Assembly: GCF_003113265.1 (NCBI RefSeq) | Contig: NZ_PUIV01000017.1 | Location: 1 to 64,000 of the forward strand | DNA: 64,000 nt | Direction: 5' to 3' | Source: Methylosinus sporium | GTDB lineage: Bacteria; Pseudomonadota; Alphaproteobacteria; Rhizobiales; Beijerinckiaceae | Shown: piece after piece, positions 29,170 to 38,086 of the stretch | How positions within the stretch are numbered: the stretch's first letter is position 1 | Layout: each line of letters starts with the position of its first letter | Position numbers and translations under genes: made by a program | Notes under the pieces: generated by a model | Told to the model about the DNA's origin: nothing | Seen by the model: the letters and a program-made list of their open reading frames with translations, nothing else | Database searches by the model: none

Positions 29170-30507
29170 TTAAAACAAAGGTAGCGTAACGGCGACGCGC
29201 GCGCCGCCTTTCACAGCGCGGCCGATCGTCACCTCGCCGCCATGCGCCTCGACGAGCGCGCGCACAATGGCGAGGCCGAGGCCGGCGCCGCCCGCGCCGC
29301 GACTGCGCGATGTCTCCAGCCGGCTGAACGGCTCCAGCATCAGCGCGCGCTGCGCCTCTGGAATTCCCGGCCCTTCGTCCTCCACGGCGATCTCGACGCA
29401 GGCGCCGCGCGACGTGAGAGAAACATGCGCGGCATGGCCATATTTCAGCGCATTGTCGATGAGATTGGCGAAGACGCGACGCAGAGCCAATCGATCGCCG
29501 AGAACGATCGCATCGGCGACGCCGCCAAAATCTATATCGACAGCAGCGCTCTGCGCACGATCCTCGACCTCGGCGCGAAGCAGCGCCGCGACATCGATCA
29601 TCTCGCGCACGAGCTCTCCGGCGCCGGCGCGGCTCGAGAGAAGCGCATCGTCGAGCAGCCGGATCATATCGTCTATGTCTGCAACGGCGCGGCTCCGCTC
29701 GCCATCGTCGGCGATCGCTTCGACGCGCAGCCGCAGGCGCGTCGCGAATGTGCGCACATCATGCGAAATGCCGCCGATCAGCGCCATGCGCGCGCGCAGG
29801 AGACCGAAGAGCCGCGCCTGCAATCGCTCGAACGCGACGACGAGCGCGCGCACTTCCGGCGCATTGCCGCGCCGGCGCGGCAACGGCGCCGGCGCGCCGG
29901 AAAGATCGATCGCGTCGACCACGGCGGCGAGACGCGCGATCGGCTTCGTCTCGCGATGCATGACGAGCAGCGCGCCGAGCGCCACGAGCGTGCCGAAAAG
30001 GCCGGCGAGCAGCCCGACCGGAACGCCCGAACGCGCCACCATCATCGCGCCGCGCGTGTCGATGAGCAGCGTCTCGCCGCCCCGCAATGAAATGCGGAAC
30101 TCGAGCGCATTGGAGAGCGCGCCCGCGAGACGCGGAAATCGGCGGCCGATCGACAAAGTGGGGCGCCATTCCAAAACCAGCGCGCGGCCATCCAGCGCGT
30201 CGGCATAGTCGCGGCGAATGTCGTCCGCGACGAGCGGACCGGACGGCGCCGCGACCACGCCGGCCGGCAAAAGCCGCGGCGCGAATAGGGGCGACGCCAC
30301 CGCCTCCAGCGCCAGCGCGCGCATTTGCGACGGCGTGCGCTCGATCAGCTCGACGACGGCGGCGACATGTTCGGGCGTCGGCCGCGCCCGCGCGCTCTCA
30401 TCGGCGGTGAAGCGATAGAGAGCAGCGATGGCGGCGACCCAAACAGCGGTCAGGCTCACGATGACGATGAGCGTGAGGCGCGCGGCTATGGTCCAGCGCG
30501 ACATCAT
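29170..30507 (-). CDS. Two-component sensor histidine kinase (EnvZ/TctE type)
   Basis: The 445-residue protein has two membrane helices (about 10-30 and 155-178) around a periplasmic domain, then HAMP (about 180-230). The phospho-acceptor is His249 in GGISHDVRT; the ATPase domain has NLIDNALKYG (N box), DEGPGIPEA (G1) and GGAGLGLAI (G2). The start overlaps the upstream response-regulator stop (ATGA), so they are one operon. The usual LRTPLT after the His is VRTFATR, a small departure. Signal and targets unknown. Confidence 0.92.
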   Translation of the reverse strand: MMSRWTIAARLTLIVIVSLTAVWVAAIAALYRFTADESARARPTPEHVAAVVELIERTPSQMRALALEAVASPLFAPRLLPAGVVAAPSGPLVADDIRRDYADALDGRALVLEWRPTLSIGRRFPRLAGALSNALEFRISLRGGETLLIDTRGAMMVARSGVPVGLLAGLFGTLVALGALLVMHRETKPIARLAAVVDAIDLSGAPAPLPRRRGNAPEVRALVVAFERLQARLFGLLRARMALIGGISHDVRTFATRLRLRVEAIADDGERSRAVADIDDMIRLLDDALLSSRAGAGELVREMIDVAALLRAEVEDRAQSAAVDIDFGGVADAIVLGDRLALRRVFANLIDNALKYGHAAHVSLTSRGACVEIAVEDEGPGIPEAQRALMLEPFSRLETSRSRGAGGAGLGLAIVRALVEAHGGEVTIGRAVKGGARVAVTLPLF

Positions 30508-31217
30508 GAGAGGCGCCGGACCTCGGCTTTGAACAAATAGCCGCCATTGCGCACAGTGGCGATGAGATCGCCGCTCGCCCCCGCCGCATCGAGCTTCTTG
30601 CGCAGGCGCGAGACCAGCATGTCGATCGCGCGGTCGAAAGGATCGGCGTTGCGGCCATACGTCCAATCGAGCAATTGATCGCGCGTCAGCACGCGGCGCG
30701 GATGCTGGACGAAACAGGCGAGCAAATCGAATTCCGCGCTGGTCAGCGCGATCGGCGCGCCGGCCGATTCGAAGTTGCGCGCGTCGAGATCGAGCACGAA
30801 GCGATCGAAAGAATAGCGCCGGCTCGCCGGTCGGCTCGGCTCCGCCTGGGCGCGGCGCAGCAGCGCGCGCACGCGAGCGAGCAATTCGCGCGGCCCGAAA
30901 GGCTTCGTCAGATAATCATCGGCGCCCATTTCGAGGCCGACGACGCGATCGATCTCGTCGCTTTTCGCCGTCAGCATCAGGATCGGCAGAGAATCGCTCG
31001 CGCGCAAGCGCCGGCAGATCGAGAGGCCATCCTCGCCCGGCAGCATCAGATCGAGGATCAGCAAATCCGGCCGTGCGCGAGAGAGCGATTCGTCCATCGC
31101 TCGCGCATTCTGAGCGAGAATGAGCTCGAAGCCCTCGCGGCGCAAAAAATCGCCGACCAGCCGGCCGATCTCGGGATCGTCCTCCACCATCAGAATTCGG
31201 GCCGCGGGCGCGCTCAT
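30504..31217 (-). CDS. OmpR-family response regulator
   Basis: The 237-residue protein has a receiver domain with the acidic pocket (E12, D13, D14), phospho-acceptor D56 in LILDLMLPG, T84 and K105 (TKPFG). A winged-helix DNA-binding domain from about 135 ends in DLIATVRNGGYLF. It is encoded directly before its partner kinase with a 4-bp overlap. Its own target promoters are unknown; the divergent gene at 31400 is one candidate because they share the upstream region. Confidence 0.94.
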   Translation of the reverse strand: MSAPAARILMVEDDPEIGRLVGDFLRREGFELILAQNARAMDESLSRARPDLLILDLMLPGEDGLSICRRLRASDSLPILMLTAKSDEIDRVVGLEMGADDYLTKPFGPRELLARVRALLRRAQAEPSRPASRRYSFDRFVLDLDARNFESAGAPIALTSAEFDLLACFVQHPRRVLTRDQLLDWTYGRNADPFDRAIDMLVSRLRKKLDAAGASGDLIATVRNGGYLFKAEVRRLS

Positions 31218-31399
31218 GAGGCGAATGTCGATCCATCGCGCCTTTCAGGCAAGAGCGCGGGAGGCGCTGTTACACGATGTTACGAAAGCCCGACAAAAGG
31301 AGACGAAAAGTCGCGCGATGGTGATCGGCGCAGGACGAAGCGCGCGCATCCTCATCCTCACGTCGAAGCATCGACGGCAAGAGGAAGAGGAGATTTCAC

Positions 31400-31699
31400 A
31401 TGTTTCGATCCATCGCCGCTCCGGCTCTGGCCGTGCTGACGATATTCGCCGCCGTCTCCGAGGCCGACGCCTGGACGCGCAGCGGCTCTTTCACCGGCCC
31501 GCGTGGGACGAGCAATTGGAACGCTTCGAGAAGCTGCGGCGGCGGCTCTTGCTCCTGGGGGCGCGGCGCCTCCGGTCCGCACGGCGCCTGGAGCCGCTCC
31601 GGCGCCGCGAGCTGCGCCGGCGGCGTCTGCAATGTCAGCGGCCAAGGCTCGGGACGAGGCGGCCGATCCTATAGCTATTCCCGCTCCGTCTCGCGTTGA
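31400..31699 (+). CDS. Small secreted Gly/Ser-rich hypothetical protein
   Basis: The 99-residue protein has a signal peptide (cleavage after SEADA, about residue 24). The mature part is rich in Gly, Ser and Arg with four Cys (about 46, 51, 72, 77) in two CGGGSC/CAGGVC-type pairs separated by 25 residues. It also has Trp and GPRG/GPHG repeats and ends in a Ser/Tyr/Arg stretch. The family is not recognised. GAGGAG precedes the ATG. It is divergent from the response-regulator operon. Likely periplasmic or surface. Confidence 0.65.
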   Translation: MFRSIAAPALAVLTIFAAVSEADAWTRSGSFTGPRGTSNWNASRSCGGGSCSWGRGASGPHGAWSRSGAASCAGGVCNVSGQGSGRGGRSYSYSRSVSR

Positions 31700-31718
31700 G
31701 CCGCCAGGACATCGCATC

Positions 31719-32606
31719 ATGCCGCAACTCACGAACTCTCCGATAGACCTCCATGCGAGGCTGATCATTCTCGCCGCCGCCATCGGCTTCATGGCGCTCG
31801 AATATGCGTTCGCGCGTTTTACCGCGCACGAGCGTCACGATCTGCGCGAGAGCGCCGCCTCGCTGGGCGTAGCGCTCGGGCGCTCGCTGCTGCGCGGGGC
31901 CGAGGCGCTGATCATGGCCGGGCCTTACGCCTTCGCCTATGAGCATCGCCTCCTCGATTTCGATCCGACGAGCGCGCTCGCTCTCGTGGCGCTCTTCATC
32001 GGCGTCGAATTCTTCTATTATTGGGACCATCGCGCCTCGCATCGCGTGCGCTGGCTGTGGGCGACGCATAGCGTTCATCATTCACCGACGCGCATGAATT
32101 ATACGGCGGCGGTGCGGCTCGGATGGACGGCGGGGCTCTCGGGCAATTTCCTGTTCTTCCTGCCGCTCGCCTTCATCGGCTTCCACCCCATCGCCATAGC
32201 GCTGATGCTGACGGGCAATCTGCTCTACCAGTTCTTCATCCATACAGAACTCTGCCCGCGCTTGGGCGCGCTGGAATATGTGCTCAACACGCCGGCGCAT
32301 CATCGCGTGCATCACGCCTCCAACGAATCCTGTCTCGACAGAAATTACGGCGGCGTGCTGATCGTCTTCGATCGCCTATTCGGCACATTCGCCGAGGCGC
32401 CGAAGCAGGAAGCGCTGCGCTACGGGCTCGTCGGCGGAACGCCGAGCTTCAATCCGCTGAAGATCGCGCTCGGCGAATGGGCCGCAATGTTCCGCGACGC
32501 CGCCTCCGCCGCCGATTGGCCCGCTGCGCTGTGGACATTGTTCGCGCCGCCCGGCGCTTCCGAGGAAACGCCCCGCCCCGGCGAGGCGAAGACCATCCCG
32601 GCCTGA
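31719..32606 (+). CDS. Sterol desaturase / fatty acid hydroxylase superfamily protein
   Basis: The 295-residue membrane protein has the di-iron His clusters of the superfamily: WDHRASH (about 105), HSVHHS (about 119) and HHRVHH (about 198), inside four or so membrane segments. It starts FMALEYAFARFTAHERHDLRES, as in the ERG3-like branch with sterol C5-desaturases and alkylglycerol monooxygenase-like proteins. Substrate unknown. This is a different subfamily from the FA2H-like gene at 47978. It follows the small protein gene by 19 bp and may be co-transcribed with it. Confidence 0.85.
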   Translation: MPQLTNSPIDLHARLIILAAAIGFMALEYAFARFTAHERHDLRESAASLGVALGRSLLRGAEALIMAGPYAFAYEHRLLDFDPTSALALVALFIGVEFFYYWDHRASHRVRWLWATHSVHHSPTRMNYTAAVRLGWTAGLSGNFLFFLPLAFIGFHPIAIALMLTGNLLYQFFIHTELCPRLGALEYVLNTPAHHRVHHASNESCLDRNYGGVLIVFDRLFGTFAEAPKQEALRYGLVGGTPSFNPLKIALGEWAAMFRDAASAADWPAALWTLFAPPGASEETPRPGEAKTIPA

Positions 32607-32625
32607 GCTTTTCAAAAAGAGGAGA

Positions 32626-32868
32626 ATGACGATGAACAAGACAAAGCTTTACGCCCTCGCCGCAGCGGCGCTCGCCCTGGCCACGGGTCCGGCCGCCGCG
32701 CAGACGTCGCCCGCCGGCGCCAAGGCCGATGTGATGAAAAAAGCCTGCAAGGCGGATTATCGGCGCTTCTGCAGCGGCGTCATGCCCGGCGGCGGCCGCA
32801 TCATCGCCTGCCTGCAGAACCACGCGTCGGAACTCGAGCCGGATTGTGCGAAGGCGCTCGGCAAATAG
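32626..32868 (+). CDS. Small secreted cysteine-rich-repeat protein
   Basis: The 80-residue protein has a signal peptide ending AAAQTS (about residue 26) and one GLG1-type cysteine-rich repeat: C41, C49, C62 and C74 in the pattern KACKADYRRFCSG..GGGRIIACLQNH..PDCAKAL. Such small periplasmic proteins are common in Hyphomicrobiales; function unknown. It sits 19 bp after the desaturase-family gene and ends before a strong terminator at 32890, so 31400-32868 could be one transcript. Confidence 0.8.
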   Translation: MTMNKTKLYALAAAALALATGPAAAQTSPAGAKADVMKKACKADYRRFCSGVMPGGGRIIACLQNHASELEPDCAKALGK

Positions 32869-32889
32869 GCTCCGCTACAGAAAAGAAAG

Positions 32890-32923
32890 GCGCGACGGCC
32901 GCTCGAGGCCGTCGCGCTTTTTT
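32890..32923 (+). terminator. Intrinsic terminator
   Basis: An 11-bp perfect GC stem (32890-32900 with 32907-32917, 6-nt loop) is followed by six T at 32918-32923. It lies 21 bp after the cysteine-rich protein stop and just before the convergent rne stop. The opposite strand has a CTTTCTTTT tract, so it probably works both ways. Confidence 0.9.
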
Positions 32924-32925
32924 CG

Positions 32926-35874
32926 TCACTCGCCGCCGAGCGAGGCCTTGGCCCGCTGCCACCAGCCGCCCTTCTTGGGACGATTGGGGTCGGCCTCGGT
33001 AATGATCGTCTCGGTCGACTTGCGCGGCGGAGCCGGCGGAGCGACGGCCTCATGCACGATCGGAGACGGCGGAGCCGCAGGCTCCGGCGCAGGGGCCGCG
33101 GGAGCGGAAGCCTCCGCAGGCGCCGGGAGAGCCTCGGGCGCAGGCGCGCTCGGGGCGGCGGCTTCGACCGGCGGAGCCGAAGCGGCCGGAGCTTCCGGGG
33201 CCGGAGCCTCCGGGGCCGACGCCTCGGCGATCTGGGCCGCCTCCGTCACGGCGGGAGCCGGAGGCGCCTCGGTCGCCTCATAAGGCGGAATATGCGCCTC
33301 GGCCGCAGAGACGGCCGTCTCGGCGACGCCCTCGTCGAGCGGGAAGGCGCCCTGCTCGCGAAACTCGGGCGGCAGCGGCGAGGATCGCGTCCAGCGGCCG
33401 GCGCGACGACCGCGTCCGCCGCGGCTGCCACGTTCCGCCGGCCGCGGAACCTCATTGGCCGGCGCGGCGGGCACGCCATCGATCTCCGCGACAATGGCGA
33501 GGCCTTCATCCGACGGCTGCTCGGCGCCCGGCGCCGGCGCTTCTCCGCCGGACAGTCCGCCGCCGCGTCCGCGACGACGGCGCCGACGGCGGCCGCGGGC
33601 CTGACCCTCGCCCTCCTCCCCGGTGAAAGGCGCGCGTTCCGCACGCTCTTCCCGCCGCGGAGCCTCCGGCCGACGCTCGGCAATGATTTCGCCTTCGTCC
33701 GCCTCGGCCTCGGTCTCGGCCGGCTCGATCTCCTCCTCGAGATCGGCGAGCGAATCGACACGCAGCGGCTGCTGCGTCGGAAGCTCGCGCACGCCGGTGG
33801 CCGGCTCGCCGCGCTCCAGCGCATGATAGGAGGTGCCGGTAAGGCTGTCGTCCGCCGAAACGGTGATGGCGACGCCGAAGCGGCGCTCCAGCGCCTGCAG
33901 ATGGCCGCGCTTCTGATTGAGAATATAGAGCGCCACCACAGTGCGCGTGCGCAGGATGATGTCATGCGCCGCGCTCTTGATGAGCGCATCCTCGAGCACA
34001 CGCAGCACATGCAGCGCGATGGAGGCGGTGGAGCGCACCGTGCCGGCGCCGGCGCAATGCGGACAGGGCACGGTCGAGCCCTCGAGCACGCCGGCGCGGA
34101 TGCGCTGGCGCGACATTTCGAGCAGGCCGAAATGCGAGATGCGACCGACCTGAATGCGGGCGCGGTCGTTCTTCAGCGCGTCCTTCAAGCGGCGCTCGAC
34201 CGAACGATTGTTGCGGCTCTCTTCCATGTCGATGAAATCGACGACGATGAGGCCGGCGAGATCGCGCAAGCGCAGCTGGCGGGCGACCTCGTCGGCCGCC
34301 TCCAGATTGGTGCGCAGCGCCGTGTCCTCGATATTGTGCTCGCGCGTGGAGCGACCCGAGTTCACGTCTATGGCGACCAGCGCCTCGGTCTGATTGATGA
34401 CGAGATAGCCGCCCGATTTCAGCGTCACCTGATTGGAGAAGAGCGCGTCGAGCTGCGCCTCCGCGCCGGCGGCGGCGAAGATCGGATTGGGATCGCGATA
34501 GAGGCGGACGTTCTTGGCGTGGCTCGGAATGAGCATACGCATGAAATCCTTGGCCTCGCGATAGGACTCCTCGCCGGAGACGATGACCTCCTCGACGTCG
34601 CGGCCGTAGAGATCGCGAATGGCGCGCTTGATGAGCGAGCCTTCCTCATATACGAGCGTCGGCGCGGAAGAGCGCAAGGTCAATTCGCGCACGCTCTCCC
34701 ACATGCGCAGCAAATATTCGAAGTCGCGCTTGACCTCGGCCTTGGTGCGCGTCGCGCCGGCGGTGCGCAGAATGACGCCCATGCCCTCCGGCACCTCGAG
34801 CTCCTGCACGATTTCCTTGAGGCGCTTGCGATCGGCGCCGTCGGTGATCTTGCGGGAGATGCCGCCGCCGCGCGCGGTGTTGGGCATCAGCACGGAATAG
34901 CGGCCGGCGAGCGAGAGATAGGTGGTCAGCGCCGCGCCCTTGTTGCCGCGCTCTTCCTTGACGACCTGCACGAGCAGAACCTGGCGGCGCTTGATGACCT
35001 CCTGGATCTTATACTGACGGCGCGAGCGCGAAGGCCGGTGCGGAACCTCTTCCATGGCGTCGCCGCCGATATGCTCGACGTGCTCTTCCTCGTCCTCGTG
35101 CTCTTCTTCCTCGTCATGGTCGTCGTCGCGGCGGCGCGCCTCGGCCTCCTCGCGCTCCGCCTCATGCTCCTCGTCGCGCTCTTCCTGGCGGCGGGCCTTG
35201 GCCTCGTGATCGGCCTCGGCCGGCTCGACGGGCGCCTCTTCGGCATGGCCGACCTCGACGACGCCGAAGCCTTGCGGATCGACGGAAATCGGCGCCTCGG
35301 CCGCCTCCGGCGCGAGCGTCTCCGCGACAGGCGCCGATTCGGGCTCGGCGCTCTCGACGCTCAGGTCCTGCGCCGGCGTCTCGGCTTGCGCTCGCGTCTC
35401 GGCCTCGACAGGACCAGCCGCCTCGACGGCCGGGGCCTCGGCCTCGGCGCCCTCCTCGTTTTCGGGCGCGCTTTCGGAAATCACCTCATCGGCGTTGGCG
35501 CGCTTCTCTGCGCCGTCCGAATGGCGGCGGCGCGAGCGGCGGCGTCCGCCGCTGTGCTGGCGCGGCTCCTCGTCCTCCTGCTGATGGACGCGGCTCTCCT
35601 CCTCGAGCAGAGCGATTCGATCGGCGACGGGAATCTGATAATAATCCGGGTGAATTTCGGCGAAGGCCAGAAAGCCGTGACGATTGCCGCCGTAATCCAC
35701 AAAGGCGGCCTGGAGCGAGGGCTCCACGCGCGTGACCTTGGCGAGATAGATGTTGCCGCGCAGAGGCCTTTTGTCGGCGGCTTCGAAGTCGAATTCCTGA
35801 ACGCGATTGCCGCGTAGCACGACTACGCGGGTTTCCTCCGGGTGGGAGGCGTCGATGAGCATTTTGTTGGCCAT
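32926..35874 (-). CDS. rne: Ribonuclease E
   Basis: The 982-residue endoribonuclease starts MANKMLIDASHPEETRVVV, the alphaproteobacterial N-terminus, so ATG 35874 is chosen. The S1 domain (from about 38) is interrupted by a long Glu/Ala/Arg-rich acidic insertion (about 90-285), usual in this class. The catalytic DNase I-like domain has AIDVNSG and VVDFIDME (metal-binding Asp), and the Zn-link motif is CPHCAG. The C-terminal third is disordered, with Arg-rich (RGRRRRRRRG-like) and Pro/Ala-rich segments that scaffold the degradosome and bind RNA. The upstream 700-bp region may be a long autoregulated leader. Confidence 0.96.
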   Translation of the reverse strand: MANKMLIDASHPEETRVVVLRGNRVQEFDFEAADKRPLRGNIYLAKVTRVEPSLQAAFVDYGGNRHGFLAFAEIHPDYYQIPVADRIALLEEESRVHQQEDEEPRQHSGGRRRSRRRHSDGAEKRANADEVISESAPENEEGAEAEAPAVEAAGPVEAETRAQAETPAQDLSVESAEPESAPVAETLAPEAAEAPISVDPQGFGVVEVGHAEEAPVEPAEADHEAKARRQEERDEEHEAEREEAEARRRDDDHDEEEEHEDEEEHVEHIGGDAMEEVPHRPSRSRRQYKIQEVIKRRQVLLVQVVKEERGNKGAALTTYLSLAGRYSVLMPNTARGGGISRKITDGADRKRLKEIVQELEVPEGMGVILRTAGATRTKAEVKRDFEYLLRMWESVRELTLRSSAPTLVYEEGSLIKRAIRDLYGRDVEEVIVSGEESYREAKDFMRMLIPSHAKNVRLYRDPNPIFAAAGAEAQLDALFSNQVTLKSGGYLVINQTEALVAIDVNSGRSTREHNIEDTALRTNLEAADEVARQLRLRDLAGLIVVDFIDMEESRNNRSVERRLKDALKNDRARIQVGRISHFGLLEMSRQRIRAGVLEGSTVPCPHCAGAGTVRSTASIALHVLRVLEDALIKSAAHDIILRTRTVVALYILNQKRGHLQALERRFGVAITVSADDSLTGTSYHALERGEPATGVRELPTQQPLRVDSLADLEEEIEPAETEAEADEGEIIAERRPEAPRREERAERAPFTGEEGEGQARGRRRRRRRGRGGGLSGGEAPAPGAEQPSDEGLAIVAEIDGVPAAPANEVPRPAERGSRGGRGRRAGRWTRSSPLPPEFREQGAFPLDEGVAETAVSAAEAHIPPYEATEAPPAPAVTEAAQIAEASAPEAPAPEAPAASAPPVEAAAPSAPAPEALPAPAEASAPAAPAPEPAAPPSPIVHEAVAPPAPPRKSTETIITEADPNRPKKGGWWQRAKASLGGE

Positions 35875-36590
35875 GAGAAACTCTTTGCGGCGCGACGCGA
35901 GGCGACGCCGGCGGTCTCGAGCGAACATCCCCTAGAGGATGATGCGACCGCGGTCCGGCGAAGCGTCGGAGCGTCGACGCGTGTTTTCTGGGAGTTGGTG
36001 TCGATCGCGAAACATCGGATACGCGAACCGGCGCGACCGCCGGCGGACTGGGCGAGAGGCCCGACCGGCCGCCGAAGCGAATCCGACCGGGAGCCGAAGT
36101 GACGACGGCTCGGCGCGACAGCGCGAATCGATTGCTCCGCCGGCGCGCGATACTCGCGAGCTGAGCGGGGCCTCGATCGGCGGCATGTCATGGACTTCGC
36201 CATGAGCTCGTACTTCGCCATGAGCTCGTCACAAAAACCTTATGTCACAGCGCCTTACGGCGGCGCCCGCCCGTCCGGAACCCGCGCGCGAGGCGTGCAT
36301 TCGAACGTGTTCGTTCCGCGGAAAACGCGCCGTCCGTCCCGAGACGGTTCCCAGCGCCGAGAGCAATGAAATACGCGCGGCGTATTTCGGACCCTTCCAC
36401 GGAACGTTTCCATACATAATGTCTCGAAGGCGACACCGCAAGTTGGGCGGGCCCATTCCGCGCCTTCGCCCACAGCCTGTCCTAAACTTCGCGTTAACCA
36501 GATATCCTCAGAAAGATTTCGGGCTCGCGCCCATGCGCGAGCCGCGCCATATTGTTTTCGGGCGAGCGCGCGAGCGGGGCGATTTTCGAA
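35875..36590. promoter_or_regulatory. 716-bp divergent region between rne and the amidase gene
   Basis: I see no credible gene; short frames here have no family pattern. It probably contains the long rne 5' leader, as rne is autoregulated through its leader in E. coli. A perfect 18-bp tandem duplication lies at 36194-36229. An AT-richer section at about 36480-36560 likely holds the amidase promoter. Hexamers could not be assigned with confidence. Confidence 0.4.
36194..36229. repeat. Perfect tandem duplication, 2 x 18 bp
   Basis: ACTTCGCCATGAGCTCGT occurs at 36194-36211 and again directly at 36212-36229 with no mismatch, about 320 bp upstream of rne and 360 bp upstream of the amidase gene. 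It is either a recent duplication or a pair of binding sites. Confidence 0.9.
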
Positions 36591-37943
36591 ATGAACGACA
36601 GGCGACCGAGGGGAGCTCGGCCTTTGCGGGCTCAGGATCGGTCGGGCCGGCTCGCGCCTCGGCGACGATTTTCCGCGGTGGCTCTGGCCTTTAGCTTGGC
36701 TTTCGCCCCATTCGGCGCCGGCGCGGAGCCGGCGCCGCCGGCCGAGCCGGTGTCGGCGATCGCCGCGCGAATCGAGCAGAAGAAGGACCGGGCGCGCCTC
36801 GTCTTCGAGACGACGGCAGAGGTGACGCCGACCGTCTTTCCCGTCGCCGATCCGTACCGAATCGTCGTCGATCTGCCGGAAATGGCCTTCCGGCTCGACC
36901 CCGAAATCGGCCGCCCGGCCAAGGACAAGCGCGGCGCGGACGATCTCGTCGCCTCCTTCCGCTTCGGCCATTTCGCGCCGGGACGGTCGCGAATCGTCAT
37001 CGATCTCGCGCGTCCGGCCAAAATCATCCGCGCCGAGAGCGATTCGAAGCTGAAGTCTCCCCGTTTCGTCGTCGAGCTCGAAGCGACCGACCCCGCGAGC
37101 TTTGCCGCAGAGGCGGCCCGAAGAGCGCCGGCCGCCGTCCCGAGAATCGCACAGAGCGCGGCCGTGGAGCCGCCTCCGCCGCCGCCGGGAAGCAAGCCCA
37201 TGCTGATCATCGACCCCGGTCATGGCGGCGTCGACGTCGGCGCGGCCGGACCGCATGGCGAGCAGGAGAAGACCATCGTCCTCGAATTCGCCCGCGTGCT
37301 GAAGGCCAAGCTCGAGGCGAGCGGCAGACTGCGCGTGGCCCTCACCCGCAATGAAGACGCCTTTATGGCGCTCGACGAGCGGGTGCGCGTCGCTCGCCAG
37401 GCAGGCGCCGAATTGTTCTTGTCGATTCATGCGGATACGCTCGGCGAGGCGAGCGTCGAAGGGGCGACGGTCTATACGGTCTCCGGCCGCGCCTCGGACG
37501 CCGAGGCGGCGAAGATCGCGGAAAAAGAGAATTTCGCCGATCGCGCCGCCGGGCTGGAGCCGAAATCGGAGGACGCCGGCGAGGTCGGCGACATTCTCTA
37601 CGACCTCACCCGCCGCGAGACCCGCGCCTATAGCCGCGTCTTCGCCCGCACGCTGATCGCCTATTGGCAAACCTTCGGCCATCTCAACAAGAATCCGAGC
37701 CGTTCCGCCGGCTTCGTCGTGCTGAAGGCCTTCGATATTCCCTCGGTTCTGCTCGAGCTCGGCTATCTTTCGAGCGCGCGCGATCTCTCGCGGCTCGTCT
37801 CGCCGGAATGGCGCGAACGCGCGGCCGCGGCCACAGCGCAGGCGATCGAGCGCTATTTCGAGGAACGCCAGGATCCGGCTCGCGAGCAGGCGCAGGCCAG
37901 CGCGCCGGCGCAAGCCGTGGCCGCGACCGCGCGCCCACAATAA
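36591..37943 (+). CDS. amiC: N-acetylmuramoyl-L-alanine amidase (AmiC type)
   Basis: The 450-residue protein has an export signal (about 22-43, ALAFSLAFAPFGAGAEP), an AMIN domain (about 55-165) and an amidase_3 domain from about 203. The latter has the Zn ligands: His in IIDPGHGGVD, Glu in GEQEKTI, His in FLSIHAD, and the catalytic Glu in SVLLELGYLSS. It cleaves the peptide from glycan in peptidoglycan during cell separation. ATG 36591 starts the signal region after a basic stretch. It lies before mrcA in the conserved rne/ami/mrcA neighbourhood. Confidence 0.93.
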   Translation: MNDRRPRGARPLRAQDRSGRLAPRRRFSAVALAFSLAFAPFGAGAEPAPPAEPVSAIAARIEQKKDRARLVFETTAEVTPTVFPVADPYRIVVDLPEMAFRLDPEIGRPAKDKRGADDLVASFRFGHFAPGRSRIVIDLARPAKIIRAESDSKLKSPRFVVELEATDPASFAAEAARRAPAAVPRIAQSAAVEPPPPPPGSKPMLIIDPGHGGVDVGAAGPHGEQEKTIVLEFARVLKAKLEASGRLRVALTRNEDAFMALDERVRVARQAGAELFLSIHADTLGEASVEGATVYTVSGRASDAEAAKIAEKENFADRAAGLEPKSEDAGEVGDILYDLTRRETRAYSRVFARTLIAYWQTFGHLNKNPSRSAGFVVLKAFDIPSVLLELGYLSSARDLSRLVSPEWRERAAAATAQAIERYFEERQDPAREQAQASAPAQAVAATARPQ

Positions 37944-38086
37944 AACATAAAAACTGGCATAAGGATGGGCGCGGATGCGGGGCCGATTCGGGTTTCCGTC
38001 GCGATAAAATATCTCTAAACGAGACGCCGACGGCGCGACGCGCGCCAGATTTCACGGCAATGCGTCTCCTTCGAGGATCATCCTTC

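Noticed and set aside
33052-35817. A 921-codon open frame on the plus strand opposite rne
   Set aside because: It is antisense to a well-supported RNase E gene; long open antisense frames are expected at this GC content, and the translation is Arg/Gly/Leu-rich without any family pattern.
36242-36694. A 150-codon plus-strand frame before the amidase gene
   Set aside because: It has no family pattern or good ribosome site and runs into the amidase gene in another frame; it lies in the divergent control region.
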